Shown here: piece after piece, positions 54,957 to 63,915 of the stretch
Position numbering within the stretch: the stretch's first letter is position 1
Layout: every line of letters starts with the position of its first letter
Assembly: GCF_013168275.1 (NCBI RefSeq)
Contig: NZ_AP019547.1
Location: 2,944,304-3,008,303, forward strand
Direction: 5' to 3'
Length of the DNA stretch: 64,000 nt
DNA from: Candidatus Nitrotoga sp. AM1P
GTDB lineage: Bacteria; Pseudomonadota; Gammaproteobacteria; Burkholderiales; Gallionellaceae
Program-made: the position numbers and the translations under genes
The notes under the pieces: generated by a model
What the model was told of the DNA's origin: nothing
The model's input: the letters and a program-made list of their open reading frames with translations, nothing else
Databases searched by the model: none

Positions 54957-55781
54957 ATGGATATTGAACAGGCGCTAGAAATCGTTAGTCAGACTCACCC
55001 GGGTGTTGCGCGCTCGCACAACGAAGATAGCGTGGCTTATGACGCGTCGTGTGGGTTAGTGGTGCTGGCGGACGGTATGGGCGGGCACAATGCTGGTGAA
55101 ATTGCTAGCGGCATTACAGTTTCGCTGATAACGACCGAAATAAAGCATAGCTTGGAAAGCATGCGTCCTGAAGACAGGGGTGAAGGCGGTGAAGATGTTG
55201 GCGTGGGACTGTTACGCGAAAAAGTGCGAAAAGCCAATGCTTCTATCTACCATTCGTCGCAAAGCCAGCCGCAATATGCTGGTATGGGCACCACGGTAGT
55301 AGCCGGGCTGTTTTACGATAACCGTTTAGCAGTTGCACACGTCGGCGATTCGCGGATGTACCGACTGCGCGGTGAAATATTTGAGCCTATTACTCGTGAC
55401 CATTCACTGTTACAGGAACAAATCGACAGAGGTTTGCTAAGTCACAAAGATGCGCGACTATCCAAAAATAAAAATTTGATTACGCGCGCGGTTGGCGTTG
55501 ATCCAGCAGTCGAGGTAGAAATTCAAATTCATGCGGTGCAAGTAGGCGATATTTATTTAATATGCTCGGACGGCTTGAACGATATGGTCGAAGACGATGA
55601 GCTCAGAGCTACGTTGCACATGCTGCGAGCCAATTTAAAGTTGGTAGCGAAACAGTTGATTGAAATGGCAAACGATAATGGCGGGCGGGATAATGTATCT
55701 GTAATACTTATTAAGGTTAACGGTGAGTTTGCCGTACAGCGTGGCTGGCTTGCAAAAATACTGTCCTGGTTCAAGAATTAA
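54957..55781 (+). CDS. PP2C-family Ser/Thr protein phosphatase
   Basis: A 274-residue cytoplasmic phosphatase with the standard PP2C metal motifs: ARSHNEDS, VLADGMGGHNAGE, AHVGDSRMYR, CSDGLNDMV and GGRDNVSVI. It would reverse phosphorylation by the divergent Ser/Thr kinase. An FHA protein gene follows after 17 bases, and then the pilus ATPase gene. The C-terminal tail (WLAKILSWFK) is hydrophobic/amphipathic and may touch the membrane. Confidence 0.92.
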   Translation: MDIEQALEIVSQTHPGVARSHNEDSVAYDASCGLVVLADGMGGHNAGEIASGITVSLITTEIKHSLESMRPEDRGEGGEDVGVGLLREKVRKANASIYHSSQSQPQYAGMGTTVVAGLFYDNRLAVAHVGDSRMYRLRGEIFEPITRDHSLLQEQIDRGLLSHKDARLSKNKNLITRAVGVDPAVEVEIQIHAVQVGDIYLICSDGLNDMVEDDELRATLHMLRANLKLVAKQLIEMANDNGGRDNVSVILIKVNGEFAVQRGWLAKILSWFKN

Positions 55782-55798
55782 ATACGGGGATTGATGAT

Positions 55799-56593
55799 AT
55801 GGCGGCGAAACTGATACTAAGCATGAATGGTGGGGTGTTGCAGGAATATGTTCTGGACAAGGAGCGCATGACGATAGGGCGCAAGCCGCACAATGAGATC
55901 GTTATTGATAATCTTGCAGTTAGCGGTGAGCATGCAGCGGTAGTGACCATACTGAATGATTCCTTCTTGGAAGATTTGGATAGCACTAATGGAACTTTGG
56001 TAAATGGTGCGGCAATTAAAAAGCATTTTTTGCAAAGTAATGACGTAATTGAAATTGGTAAATATAAACTCAAGTATGTGAACGATCAGAAAAGCCAATC
56101 TACTGCGGCAGACTTCGAGAAAACAATGGTATTTCGTGCGTCTTCCCGTATTGCATCTGCCCCCCCGGTGAAAGCTGAGCCGTATGAAATGTCAGGGAAG
56201 TTAAAGCCTAAGGAGCAACCCCCATTAACACCTGTTGAGAGAGTACCTGAATTGCGACAGGCTGAGGTTGTTACGCCATCGCAGCCGGCTCTTGTAACCC
56301 CTGTCCAGAAAATGCCTGATTTGCAGCAAGCAATAGGTGTAATACAGGTACTGACCGGACCTAATGCGGGAAAAGAACTTGAGCTAGTGAAAAATCTGAC
56401 TACGGTAGGAAAATCCGGCTTGCAGGTCGTCGTATTTACGCGTCGTCCGCGTGGTTATTTCATCACCTATGTCGAAGGGGCAAGCTACCCCAATCTTAAT
56501 GGTAAGCCGCTGGACGACCAACCGTGTCAGCTTAATGAGCACGACATTATTGAGTTGGCGGGGATAAAAATGGAGTTCTATCTCAAAGTTTGA
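55799..56593 (+). CDS. Double-FHA domain protein
   Basis: A 264-residue protein. The first FHA domain (about 1-100) has IGRKPHNEIVIDNLAVSGEH and LEDLDSTNGTLVNG, with the Arg, Ser, His and Asn that hold phosphothreonine. A Pro-rich linker (about 120-175) contains a repeated VTP/VPEL motif. The second, C-terminal domain (about 180-264) looks like an FHA fold that has lost the Ser-His pair (VGKSGLQVVVFTRRP and NLNGKPL). It is the likely reader of kinase output, and it sits directly between the phosphatase gene and the pilus motor gene. Confidence 0.85.
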   Translation: MAAKLILSMNGGVLQEYVLDKERMTIGRKPHNEIVIDNLAVSGEHAAVVTILNDSFLEDLDSTNGTLVNGAAIKKHFLQSNDVIEIGKYKLKYVNDQKSQSTAADFEKTMVFRASSRIASAPPVKAEPYEMSGKLKPKEQPPLTPVERVPELRQAEVVTPSQPALVTPVQKMPDLQQAIGVIQVLTGPNAGKELELVKNLTTVGKSGLQVVVFTRRPRGYFITYVEGASYPNLNGKPLDDQPCQLNEHDIIELAGIKMEFYLKV

Positions 56594-56947
56594 GGGTTTG
56601 TGTGAGTAAACTTTGCACAGTAGATCGAAACCGACATCTTCAGTTCAGAAAGAATGGGTGCTACGTGCCGTACCATGCAGGAAATCAGCGAATGCTTGCA
56701 TGGATTCACACCGGTGATATTGGTGAACGGTCAAGCGTTCAACTTCTATCTCCGCAGAAACAATAAATAAAATTGTATCGTTTCCCATCCGAAATATCAC
56801 AACCTTAAATATGGGTGGCATAACCCGTCTTTGTTTCAAAATCGCATGGAGAACTGTCGTTAAATGCCGCTATCTTGATAGCAAGCAACAAAGTTATGCA
56901 ATCTCACCATACGGCAAGTCACACTTGGAGTGATTAAGGAGAAGTGG
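56594..56947. other. Gap before the pilus ATPase gene
   Basis: About 350 bases with no convincing gene or terminator. The ATPase gene may have its own promoter here. AAGGAG at 56936-56941 is the ribosome site for the ATG at 56948. Confidence 0.4.
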
Positions 56948-59383
56948 ATGGATAATGCACCAATAATACAGCGAGAACGCCGGGCTAATGCTAGCCAGAT
57001 TGAAGCGCAACTGGTGTTCACGAAAAATCTTAATCAGGTTATAAGCAATATTCATGATCACGTCATAAGCAAGATTAATACTGCATACAATTTCGACGAA
57101 ATTATGCTGGGAGTTAGCAAGGATATATGCACGATATTCAACGCTGACCGCCTCACCATTTACTCACTGGATAAAGACAAGGCCACGCTGATTTCAAAAA
57201 TAAAGACCGGGGCTAACTCATTCAAGGATCTCAAACTACGTATTACTGAGCAGAGTCTTGTCGGGTATGTGGCGCTACAAAAAAAAATACTTAACATCAC
57301 GGATGTATACGATGAGAAAGAGCTAACTTCGCATAGCCCCAACCTACGCTTTCTGCAAGACGTGGATAAGCGCACTGGCTATCGTACCAAGCAAGCTCTT
57401 GTGGTGCCCATACTTGATCCCGATAGCAAGGATTTGGCAGGTGTTATCCAGGTTCTTAATAATAAGGCCGATCAACCTTTTTCGGGAATGCTAGTAGATG
57501 GAATATTAGAGCTGGCGCAGAACTTGGCAGTGGCGCTGCGTCAGAGTCAGCAGCAACCTGCTGCTAAAACCAAGTACGATCATTTGGTTTATGACGCGGT
57601 GCTATCTGCTGACGAATTGGATCTCGCCGTATCCACAGCGCGACGCAAAAATGTTGACATCGAGGATGAGCTACTCGACGAATTTCAGGTTAAACCGGCC
57701 GCTCTTGGTAAAGCGCTTGCACTCTTCTTCGGCGTGCCCTATGAACCCTTCAACCCTGAGCGCATCAAACCGACCGAATTACTCAGAAATCTGAAACGGG
57801 AATATGTAGAAAGCAGCCAATGGGTGCCGATAGATGAGATTAAGGAAGGCTTGGTAATTCTTACCACCGATCCAGAGTGGATCCAAACCTCACGCGTGGT
57901 AAACAACGTTTTTTCCAGGAGCCGACTGGTTTATCGGGTTTGTTCGCAGCGCGAATTCAATGCAACCCTCAAATTGTTCTTTGGTGGAGGCGGAGGTGGC
58001 ACCAGCGGTATGTCCGGTAGCTTGGAAATGGACGGTACCTCAATGGATGAGATGCTTACAGCCATGGGAGGGGATGAAGAAGAGTTTGAGGAGATCAATC
58101 AGGAGGACGTCAGTGCGGCGGCAGACAATGAATTAGTCAAGCTGGTGAATAAAATCATCATGGATGCCCATAAAATGGGCGCTTCTGACATTCATGTCGA
58201 ACCCGCACCGGGTAAGGGCAAGACCGTGATTCGTCTGCGCAAGGATGGCTCGCTGCTACCTTATATCGAAGTGCCGTCATCTTTTCGGAGTGCGCTGGTT
58301 ACGCGTATCAAAATCATGTGCGACCTTGATATTTCAGAGAAGCGCAAACCGCAGGACGGCAAGATCAAGTTCAATAAATATGCGCCTCTGGATATTGAGC
58401 TGCGCGTCGCGACCATTCCCTCTCAGGGCGGCATGGAAGACATCGTGATGCGTATTTTGGCCAACGGCGAGCCGATAAAACTTAATGAATTGGGCTTGTC
58501 GGCACGAAACCTTGAAACCCTGAAAGCGGTTATCAGCAAACCTTATGGCCTGTTTTTTGTATGCGGCCCAACTGGATCCGGTAAAACGACCACTTTGCAT
58601 TCTGTGCTTGGCCATATTAATAAGCCTGAGACAAAAATCTGGACGGCAGAAGACCCAGTAGAAATTACGCAGAAGGGCTTGCGTCAGGTGCAAATCAACA
58701 AAAAGGCAGGTATGGATTTCGCTACCATCATGAGAGCCTTTTTGCGCGCTGACCCGGACGTGATTATGGTGGGTGAAATGCGTGACAAGGAAACGGTTTC
58801 CATTGGCATAGAAGCCTCTCTTACCGGTCATTTGGTGTTTGCCACCCTGCACACTAATAGCGCGCCGGAATCCGTCGTACGATTATTGGATATGGGTATG
58901 GATCCATTTAACTTTTCCGATGCCTTGCTAGGTGTTCTGGCGCAGCGTTTGGCCAAACGTTTATGCAAGAAGTGCAAAAAACCCCATACCGCCACTCAAA
59001 ATGAGCTCAAATCATTGCTTGCTGAATATGCGACAGAGCTTATGAACTGCGCTTCCTGGAAACAGGATGCCAATGCTGCTTACAAGTCACTGTACGCCGA
59101 ATGGGTCAAGCTGTTTGCGGATGAAATGGGGAGATTCACGTTATATGAACCGGTAGGTTGTGAATATTGCTCCGGCACAGGTTATCGCGGACGGGTGGGT
59201 TTACATGAGTTGATGGTAGGCACCGACCTGATAAAAAAAAATATTCAGGAACACGCTCGCGTCGCGGAAATGTTTGCTAATGCACTTAACGACGGCATGC
59301 GCACCCTGAAACAAGATGGCATTGAAAAGGTTTTATCCGGCATCACCGACATGCATCAGGTGCGTGTCGTTTGCATGAAGTAA
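56948..59383 (+). CDS. GAF-domain fused PilB/GspE-type secretion ATPase
   Basis: An 811-residue hexameric motor-type ATPase. Order: an N-terminal GAF domain (about 45-200), an MshEN-like domain (about 210-345), a Gly-rich acidic linker (346-390), then the catalytic domain with Walker A GPTGSGKTT (540-548), Walker B region DVIMVGEMRD (604-613) and His box GHLVFATLHT. The zinc motif is split: Cys673 and Cys676, then Cys738 and Cys741, with a long insert. Pilus extension ATPases of this class normally have no GAF domain. The start at 56948 has AAGGAG six bases upstream; a GTG at 56930 is less likely. The pilin gene follows. Confidence 0.88.
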   Translation: MDNAPIIQRERRANASQIEAQLVFTKNLNQVISNIHDHVISKINTAYNFDEIMLGVSKDICTIFNADRLTIYSLDKDKATLISKIKTGANSFKDLKLRITEQSLVGYVALQKKILNITDVYDEKELTSHSPNLRFLQDVDKRTGYRTKQALVVPILDPDSKDLAGVIQVLNNKADQPFSGMLVDGILELAQNLAVALRQSQQQPAAKTKYDHLVYDAVLSADELDLAVSTARRKNVDIEDELLDEFQVKPAALGKALALFFGVPYEPFNPERIKPTELLRNLKREYVESSQWVPIDEIKEGLVILTTDPEWIQTSRVVNNVFSRSRLVYRVCSQREFNATLKLFFGGGGGGTSGMSGSLEMDGTSMDEMLTAMGGDEEEFEEINQEDVSAAADNELVKLVNKIIMDAHKMGASDIHVEPAPGKGKTVIRLRKDGSLLPYIEVPSSFRSALVTRIKIMCDLDISEKRKPQDGKIKFNKYAPLDIELRVATIPSQGGMEDIVMRILANGEPIKLNELGLSARNLETLKAVISKPYGLFFVCGPTGSGKTTTLHSVLGHINKPETKIWTAEDPVEITQKGLRQVQINKKAGMDFATIMRAFLRADPDVIMVGEMRDKETVSIGIEASLTGHLVFATLHTNSAPESVVRLLDMGMDPFNFSDALLGVLAQRLAKRLCKKCKKPHTATQNELKSLLAEYATELMNCASWKQDANAAYKSLYAEWVKLFADEMGRFTLYEPVGCEYCSGTGYRGRVGLHELMVGTDLIKKNIQEHARVAEMFANALNDGMRTLKQDGIEKVLSGITDMHQVRVVCMK

Positions 59384-59396
59384 CCCCCGCACACAC

Positions 59397-59440
59397 AGAA
59401 GAAATAAATCCGTTCGCCCTGAGCTTGTCGAAGGATGGAT
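59397..59440. repeat. REP-like palindromic element
   Basis: The core CGTTCGCCCTGAGCTTGTCG followed by AAGG, flanked by AAATCC, is the inverse of the core at about 63750-63776. It lies 14 bases beyond the ATPase stop, in a typical REP position. Confidence 0.75.
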
Positions 59441-59647
59441 GGATTTACTTTTTTCAATCTTCTTCAGAAGAAGTAAATCTCCAGACCATTATCTTTTTTG
59501 CAATGTGCCTTATGCGAAACCAGAGTGACAAAAACCGTCACTTTCCTGACGTAAATCGGCTTCTCTCTTCAATATGAAGTTCAAAAGTCTCTTTAATTTG
59601 TTATGCGAACTTGGTACAGGCGGTGATGGCTGTAGGAGAAGATGTGC

Positions 59648-59664
59648 TGGCATGAATCCTGCTT
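59648..59664 (+). promoter_or_regulatory. Sigma-54 type promoter of pilA
   Basis: TGGCATGAATCCTGCTT: GG at 59649-59650 and GC at 59661-59662, exactly ten bases apart, matching TGGCAC-N5-TTGC well. The leader to the pilA ATG is about 45 bases. pilA genes are often RpoN-dependent through PilR. Confidence 0.7.
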
Positions 59665-59720
59665 ATATTAAGCCGCACACCCCGTGTACCAAATTTTTAA
59701 CTCTTGAAGGAGTATCAATT

Positions 59721-60191
59721 ATGAAACAAATGCAAAAAGGTTTTACTCTGATCGAATTGATGATCGTGGTTGCGATTATCGGTATTCTTGCGGCCGTAGC
59801 GATCCCTGCTTATCAAGATTACGTAGTTAAGGCTAAGCTTGCAAAAGTCGCAACCGCTGTGGATCCCATTAAGCTGGGAATTGCCATGTATATCCAGGAA
59901 AACGGTACTCCGCCTAATTTTGCTTTAGCTGATGGTGGAGATTGGTCTACTAGGGGCTTAGGATTGGGCGCAACAGGCCCAACAAAAACCACAGAAGTTG
60001 TAAGCTATGCTATGGCAACTACAACCGGCGCTATCACAGTCACTCTGTGCACTGATTGCATTAAGACTGTACTTAATGCCGCAACCCTCACTTGGACTCC
60101 AACACCTTCTGCTACAGGTGTAACTTGGGCGGTTACTTCAAGTGTTACTACTGACCCAGTTCTGATGAACGTCCTCGCCAAGTGGAAATAG
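59721..60191 (+). CDS. pilA: Type IV pilin PilA
   Basis: A 156-residue type IVa prepilin. The short leader MKQMQKG is followed by the cleavage site and the conserved [20 protein letters not shown] helix with Glu at mature position 5. The head domain has only two Cys, four residues apart (Cys110 and Cys113), and lacks the usual C-terminal Cys loop, ending in VLAKWK. The frame is open from 59574, but the ATG at 59721 has GAAGGAG eight bases upstream and starts the leader. It has a sigma-54-type promoter and a clear terminator. Confidence 0.93.
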   Translation: MKQMQKGFTLIELMIVVAIIGILAAVAIPAYQDYVVKAKLAKVATAVDPIKLGIAMYIQENGTPPNFALADGGDWSTRGLGLGATGPTKTTEVVSYAMATTTGAITVTLCTDCIKTVLNAATLTWTPTPSATGVTWAVTSSVTTDPVLMNVLAKWK

Positions 60192-60255
60192 CATTAAATA
60201 AAAATCTCTTCGCCGAACCAAGACTTTAAATTGTAGAGTTGATGATTTTCTGAAG

Positions 60256-60289
60256 ACCCGCGCTCTGTAATGGATCGCGGGTTTTTTTG
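60256..60289 (+). terminator. Terminator after pilA
   Basis: ACCCGCG (60256-60262) and CGCGGGT (60276-60282) with a 13-base loop, followed by a run of T. Confidence 0.9.
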
Positions 60290-60317
60290 TAAGTAGTTAT
60301 TTTAAATGGTGTGAGTA

Positions 60318-61955
60318 ATGAATTTTTTTTCTAACTTTGTATACCCGCGTGACCGAATCAAAGCACTGTTTTTGATGCTGCTGGTTATTGTGGTGTATGT
60401 CCCATTTTTGAATAACCCTCTGATATTTGATGACATCCCATTTTTTGATGCAGCGATAGATCATTACGCAAATACACTGTTTCGTTTTGATTTACGCTGG
60501 TTTCCCTATACGACGTTTGGTGTTACCTGGGTATTTTTCGGTGAAGACCCACTTGTTTTCCGCATACAGAATTTATTGCTGCATGGTATGAATGTGTTGT
60601 TGTTATTGCTGGTGTTGCGAATGTGGATCAAGCTGTTTATCACTGATGTGAGCAAAGAAAAGATCGCGAATTGGGGCGCTTGGTTGGGAGCGCTGGTATT
60701 TGCATGCCACCCTCTAGCGGTTTATGGCGTAGGTTATTTGATACAGCGCAGTATTTTGATGGCGACATTGTTCACATTGATAATGCAATTGGCCTATCTA
60801 CGTGGCCTGCTGGAGGGCGACAAACGCTATATGGCGCTAGCAGTGATGGCATATTTTCTGGCGCTGTTCAGCAAGGAACATAGCTTGATGGCTCCCGCCA
60901 TATTGCTACCTTTGACCTTCGCGATTCGTGCGCAGAATAAACTTTCGTCCCGCGCTTTGCTTGTAACTTGGTTAGGATTTGTATTGATTGGGCTGTTGGT
61001 GGTGTTGCGCATAAAAGGTTTATTTGGTGTGCCTTATGAGAAAGATGCGGCGGCATTGTTTGGGGAACAAGCGCTGCTCCAGGGAACTGCATCGTTGCAT
61101 TTGCTGAGCGTGTTGACGCAGGCGGGGCTTTTTTTTAAATACTGCTTGTTAATGCTTGTGCCCAACCCCGCGTGGATGTCGATAGATATGCGTGAGCCGT
61201 TTATCCTTACTTGGAAAGAGTGGACAAACTGGATCGGCCTGGTTGCTTTTGTTGCTTATGGTGCCTTTGCGCTGATTTTTTTGCTGCGCGGTGGGCGGGT
61301 CGCCTTGTTGGGGTTGGCATTGCTGTACCCGTGGTGTTACTTCATGGCGGAATTTTCAAGCATACGCGTTCAGGAAATTTTTGTGCTGTATCGCAGTTAT
61401 TTATGGTTGCCTGGCTATATGTTGTTATTGCCATTAGTGCTTAGTTCGCTCCCCAGCCGAAAAATTATGCTGGTGGGTGCATTAGCGGTTTTGCTACTCG
61501 TGCCGCTGGCATGGAATCGACTGTGGGTGTTTGCGGATAAATATCGCCTGTGGGATGACGCGGTGCACTTGCTGCATGGCGAAGACCGCCTCGGCGCCCA
61601 TCGTACCTATTTTAATCGCGCACAGGCTTCGGCTGCGGTTAAAAATTGGGATGCGGCCATTGCAGATTATCAAAAATCGCTGGCAATTAATGCAACCTAT
61701 CCTGAGGTTAATGTTGCTTTGGCTACTGCATATTCAAACTCAGGACGGTATCCGGAAGCGCTGGCGGAATTTGATAAAGCGATTGCTGGTAGCCCGAAAA
61801 ATGCCAGTGCCTATTATGGTAAAGGCTTCGTTTTAAAAAATTTACGTGACATGACTGGGTCGATACAGCAAATGGAAAAAAGCTGTCAGTTGGGACTGCA
61901 GCAAGCTTGTGTCATCGTGGCATTGAGTCAGCAGCACAAGAATGTTTCACCATAA
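60318..61955 (+). CDS. Polytopic membrane GT-C-like protein with C-terminal TPRs, candidate pilin glycosyltransferase
   Basis: A 545-residue protein with about ten to twelve membrane helices (residues 15-410) and three TPR-like repeats at the C-terminus (about 430-540, including AAIADYQKSLAINATYPEVN and YPEALAEFDKAIAGSPKNAS). The N-terminal loop FLNNPLIFDDIPFFDAAI has the Asp-Asp feature, and LLLHGMNVLLLLLVLRM the following helix, of TMTC/GT-C type membrane glycosyltransferases. The gene is 127 bases downstream of pilA, beyond its terminator, the place taken by pilin-modifying enzymes (TfpO, TfpW) in other bacteria. Glycosylation of PilA is an inference. Confidence 0.65.
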   Translation: MNFFSNFVYPRDRIKALFLMLLVIVVYVPFLNNPLIFDDIPFFDAAIDHYANTLFRFDLRWFPYTTFGVTWVFFGEDPLVFRIQNLLLHGMNVLLLLLVLRMWIKLFITDVSKEKIANWGAWLGALVFACHPLAVYGVGYLIQRSILMATLFTLIMQLAYLRGLLEGDKRYMALAVMAYFLALFSKEHSLMAPAILLPLTFAIRAQNKLSSRALLVTWLGFVLIGLLVVLRIKGLFGVPYEKDAAALFGEQALLQGTASLHLLSVLTQAGLFFKYCLLMLVPNPAWMSIDMREPFILTWKEWTNWIGLVAFVAYGAFALIFLLRGGRVALLGLALLYPWCYFMAEFSSIRVQEIFVLYRSYLWLPGYMLLLPLVLSSLPSRKIMLVGALAVLLLVPLAWNRLWVFADKYRLWDDAVHLLHGEDRLGAHRTYFNRAQASAAVKNWDAAIADYQKSLAINATYPEVNVALATAYSNSGRYPEALAEFDKAIAGSPKNASAYYGKGFVLKNLRDMTGSIQQMEKSCQLGLQQACVIVALSQQHKNVSP

Positions 61956-62138
61956 GTAATGGCATCATGAACTTGTATGTGGGAATTGCATTAAAGCTGA
62001 ATAATTCAGCTCTATGCAACAAATGAATTACTGACGTAGTTGTATGCCGGTGACCATGTGAGGCATAGATAACACATGCAATCTGATCAATAAGCCGCTT
62101 GTATTATGGCGGAATGGATGTTGGATAGAAATAGTGCA

Positions 62139-63560
62139 TCAATTCTTTTTCTTGCGAGCCGCCGCGATCTCCTTAAACTGTTTCAGCTCGCTTTCAATGA
62201 TCGATAACTCGTGAAAATCGGTACCCGCTCCTTTGGCTAATTCCAGTTGTTCAATTGCAGTGAGTAAATTACCGCGCAGAATGTAAGTATAGGCCAGCGC
62301 ATGGTGCTCTTCTTGTCGTTTGCCCAATGCCGCGTAATTGCGGGCCTGTAGCTCATACAGACGCAGGTCATTAGGGTGCGTGATAATTTGTTCGTTGAGC
62401 AGTTTGAGCGCGTCTTCAAAACGATTGGCATCCAGCAGCAGTTCGATATAGTCATAGGCTAGCGCTCGGTGCTGGGGAAAATTCTGTGTGGCGTTACGGT
62501 AGAATTCAATGTTGCCCGTGTTGTTCTTGTTTGTACGCCTGATTTGTCCAGCCAGCGTCGCAATCATTGGATTTTGTGATATCAGTGTCTGCAAAGGGGC
62601 GAATTCCTGCGTGGCGCGTGCGACCTGGCCGGTGCGCAGTAATGCCAGTACCAAGCCATAGCGTTGGGCTATCTGATTGCCATGTTTTTGCTCCCCAATT
62701 GCACTTTTAAAGAAGTTTACCGTTTCCTGAGAGTTTTTTTGTATGGCCCGCAGTTTGGCGCGCACCAGCTGGAAGTTGAGGCTGTCGGCAACCAGGCGAT
62801 AGGGAGTCTGTTGCACGCGGTTAGCCACATCGGCGATGCGGTCGCTGGTGATCGGATGGGTGCGCAGGTAAGACGGCATGTTGTTGTCCAGCAGGCGTGT
62901 GGATTTTTGTAAGCGCTCGAAGAAGATGGGCATGGCGTGTGGATCGAAGCCGGCTTTTTGTAGAGTGGTGAGGCCGATGCGGTCCGCTTCTTGTTCATGA
63001 GTACGGGTAAAGTTCAGTTGCCGTTGGATGGAGCTGGCCTGCATCCCGACAATGGCCGCCTGTGAGGTTTGTGGGTTGCTGCGTGCGGCCAGGATAGCCA
63101 CTGCAAGCGCAGCTATGGCGGCCACTGAGTCGATTTTCTGGCCTGCTACCATACGTGCCAGGTGATGCTGAGTGACGTGAGCGATTTCGTGGCCCAGTAC
63201 TGAGGCGAGTTCGGATTCGCTTTGTGCCATGAGTATCAGCCCGGTGTTTATTCCAATGAAGCCGCCGGGCAGTGCGAAAGCGTTGATGCTGTTGTCGTTA
63301 AGAGCAAAGAATTCAAACGTTTGTCCTGGTTCGTTGCTGTTGGAAACCAGCTGATACCCAAGCTGATTTAGATAATCGTTGACCTCAGCATCATCAAGGT
63401 AGTCTTTATCAGAGCGGATTTCAAACATACTCTGCTCACCGATTTTTCGCTCCTGTTGCGGTGTCATAGCCTCCTGCGATACGTCGCCCAAATCGGGCAG
63501 ACCTTCAGCGCGGCACACCATTGACCATGCGTAGAGCACTATGTACAGCAAATTTTTCAT
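62139..63560 (-). CDS. bepA: BepA-like M48 metalloprotease with TPR domain
   Basis: A 473-residue periplasmic zinc protease of outer-membrane protein quality control. It has a signal peptide (about 1-18) and the zinc motif GHEIAHVTQHH with a downstream Glu in HEQEADRIGL. A C-terminal TPR region (about 300-470) is as in BepA/YfgC, which degrades misassembled LptD. The ATG at 63560 starts the signal peptide; an upstream ATG at 63596 would add 12 residues. It faces the glycosyltransferase gene across a 180-base gap. Confidence 0.9.
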   Translation of the reverse strand: MKNLLYIVLYAWSMVCRAEGLPDLGDVSQEAMTPQQERKIGEQSMFEIRSDKDYLDDAEVNDYLNQLGYQLVSNSNEPGQTFEFFALNDNSINAFALPGGFIGINTGLILMAQSESELASVLGHEIAHVTQHHLARMVAGQKIDSVAAIAALAVAILAARSNPQTSQAAIVGMQASSIQRQLNFTRTHEQEADRIGLTTLQKAGFDPHAMPIFFERLQKSTRLLDNNMPSYLRTHPITSDRIADVANRVQQTPYRLVADSLNFQLVRAKLRAIQKNSQETVNFFKSAIGEQKHGNQIAQRYGLVLALLRTGQVARATQEFAPLQTLISQNPMIATLAGQIRRTNKNNTGNIEFYRNATQNFPQHRALAYDYIELLLDANRFEDALKLLNEQIITHPNDLRLYELQARNYAALGKRQEEHHALAYTYILRGNLLTAIEQLELAKGAGTDFHELSIIESELKQFKEIAAARKKKN

Positions 63561-63682
63561 GGCAATATGATACCTGCTTTGCCCGGTGGTTCCCAAGCTT
63601 GGAGCGCAGGGTTCTAGAGTGGTATTCGGACGGGATGCCCGTGTTTACCTATTAGCAAGGTATAATAAATATGTACTGGCTT

Positions 63683-63845
63683 TATGTAATTCGTGGTAAC
63701 CCTTCGGTAAGTGCAAGGTGACAATAAGCAATAGTCAGCTAAAAATTAATTCATCCTTCGACAGGCTCAGGACGAACGGATTTACTTCTTCTGCGGGAGA
63801 TTGAAAGTTGATTACCCACTCTATTTTCATATAGAGCCCTTTTAT
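63683..63845. repeat. Intergenic repeat, copy B, with REP-like core
   Basis: Matches copy A at 54615-54800. The core CCTTCGACAGGCTCAGGACG at about 63752 is the REP-like element, inverse to the one at 59397. The end CTCTAT..ATAGAG can form a small hairpin. Confidence 0.75.
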
Positions 63846-63915
63846 TGCACATTTGCTGCATAATTATTGCGAGAGTCCACTTAACCACTGAAAAAAATAA
63901 TTAATTGTAAATATT

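Noticed and set aside
56645..56839. A small minus-strand gene in the gap before the pilus ATPase
   Set aside because: Sixty-four codons with no ribosome site, no motif and unlikely composition.
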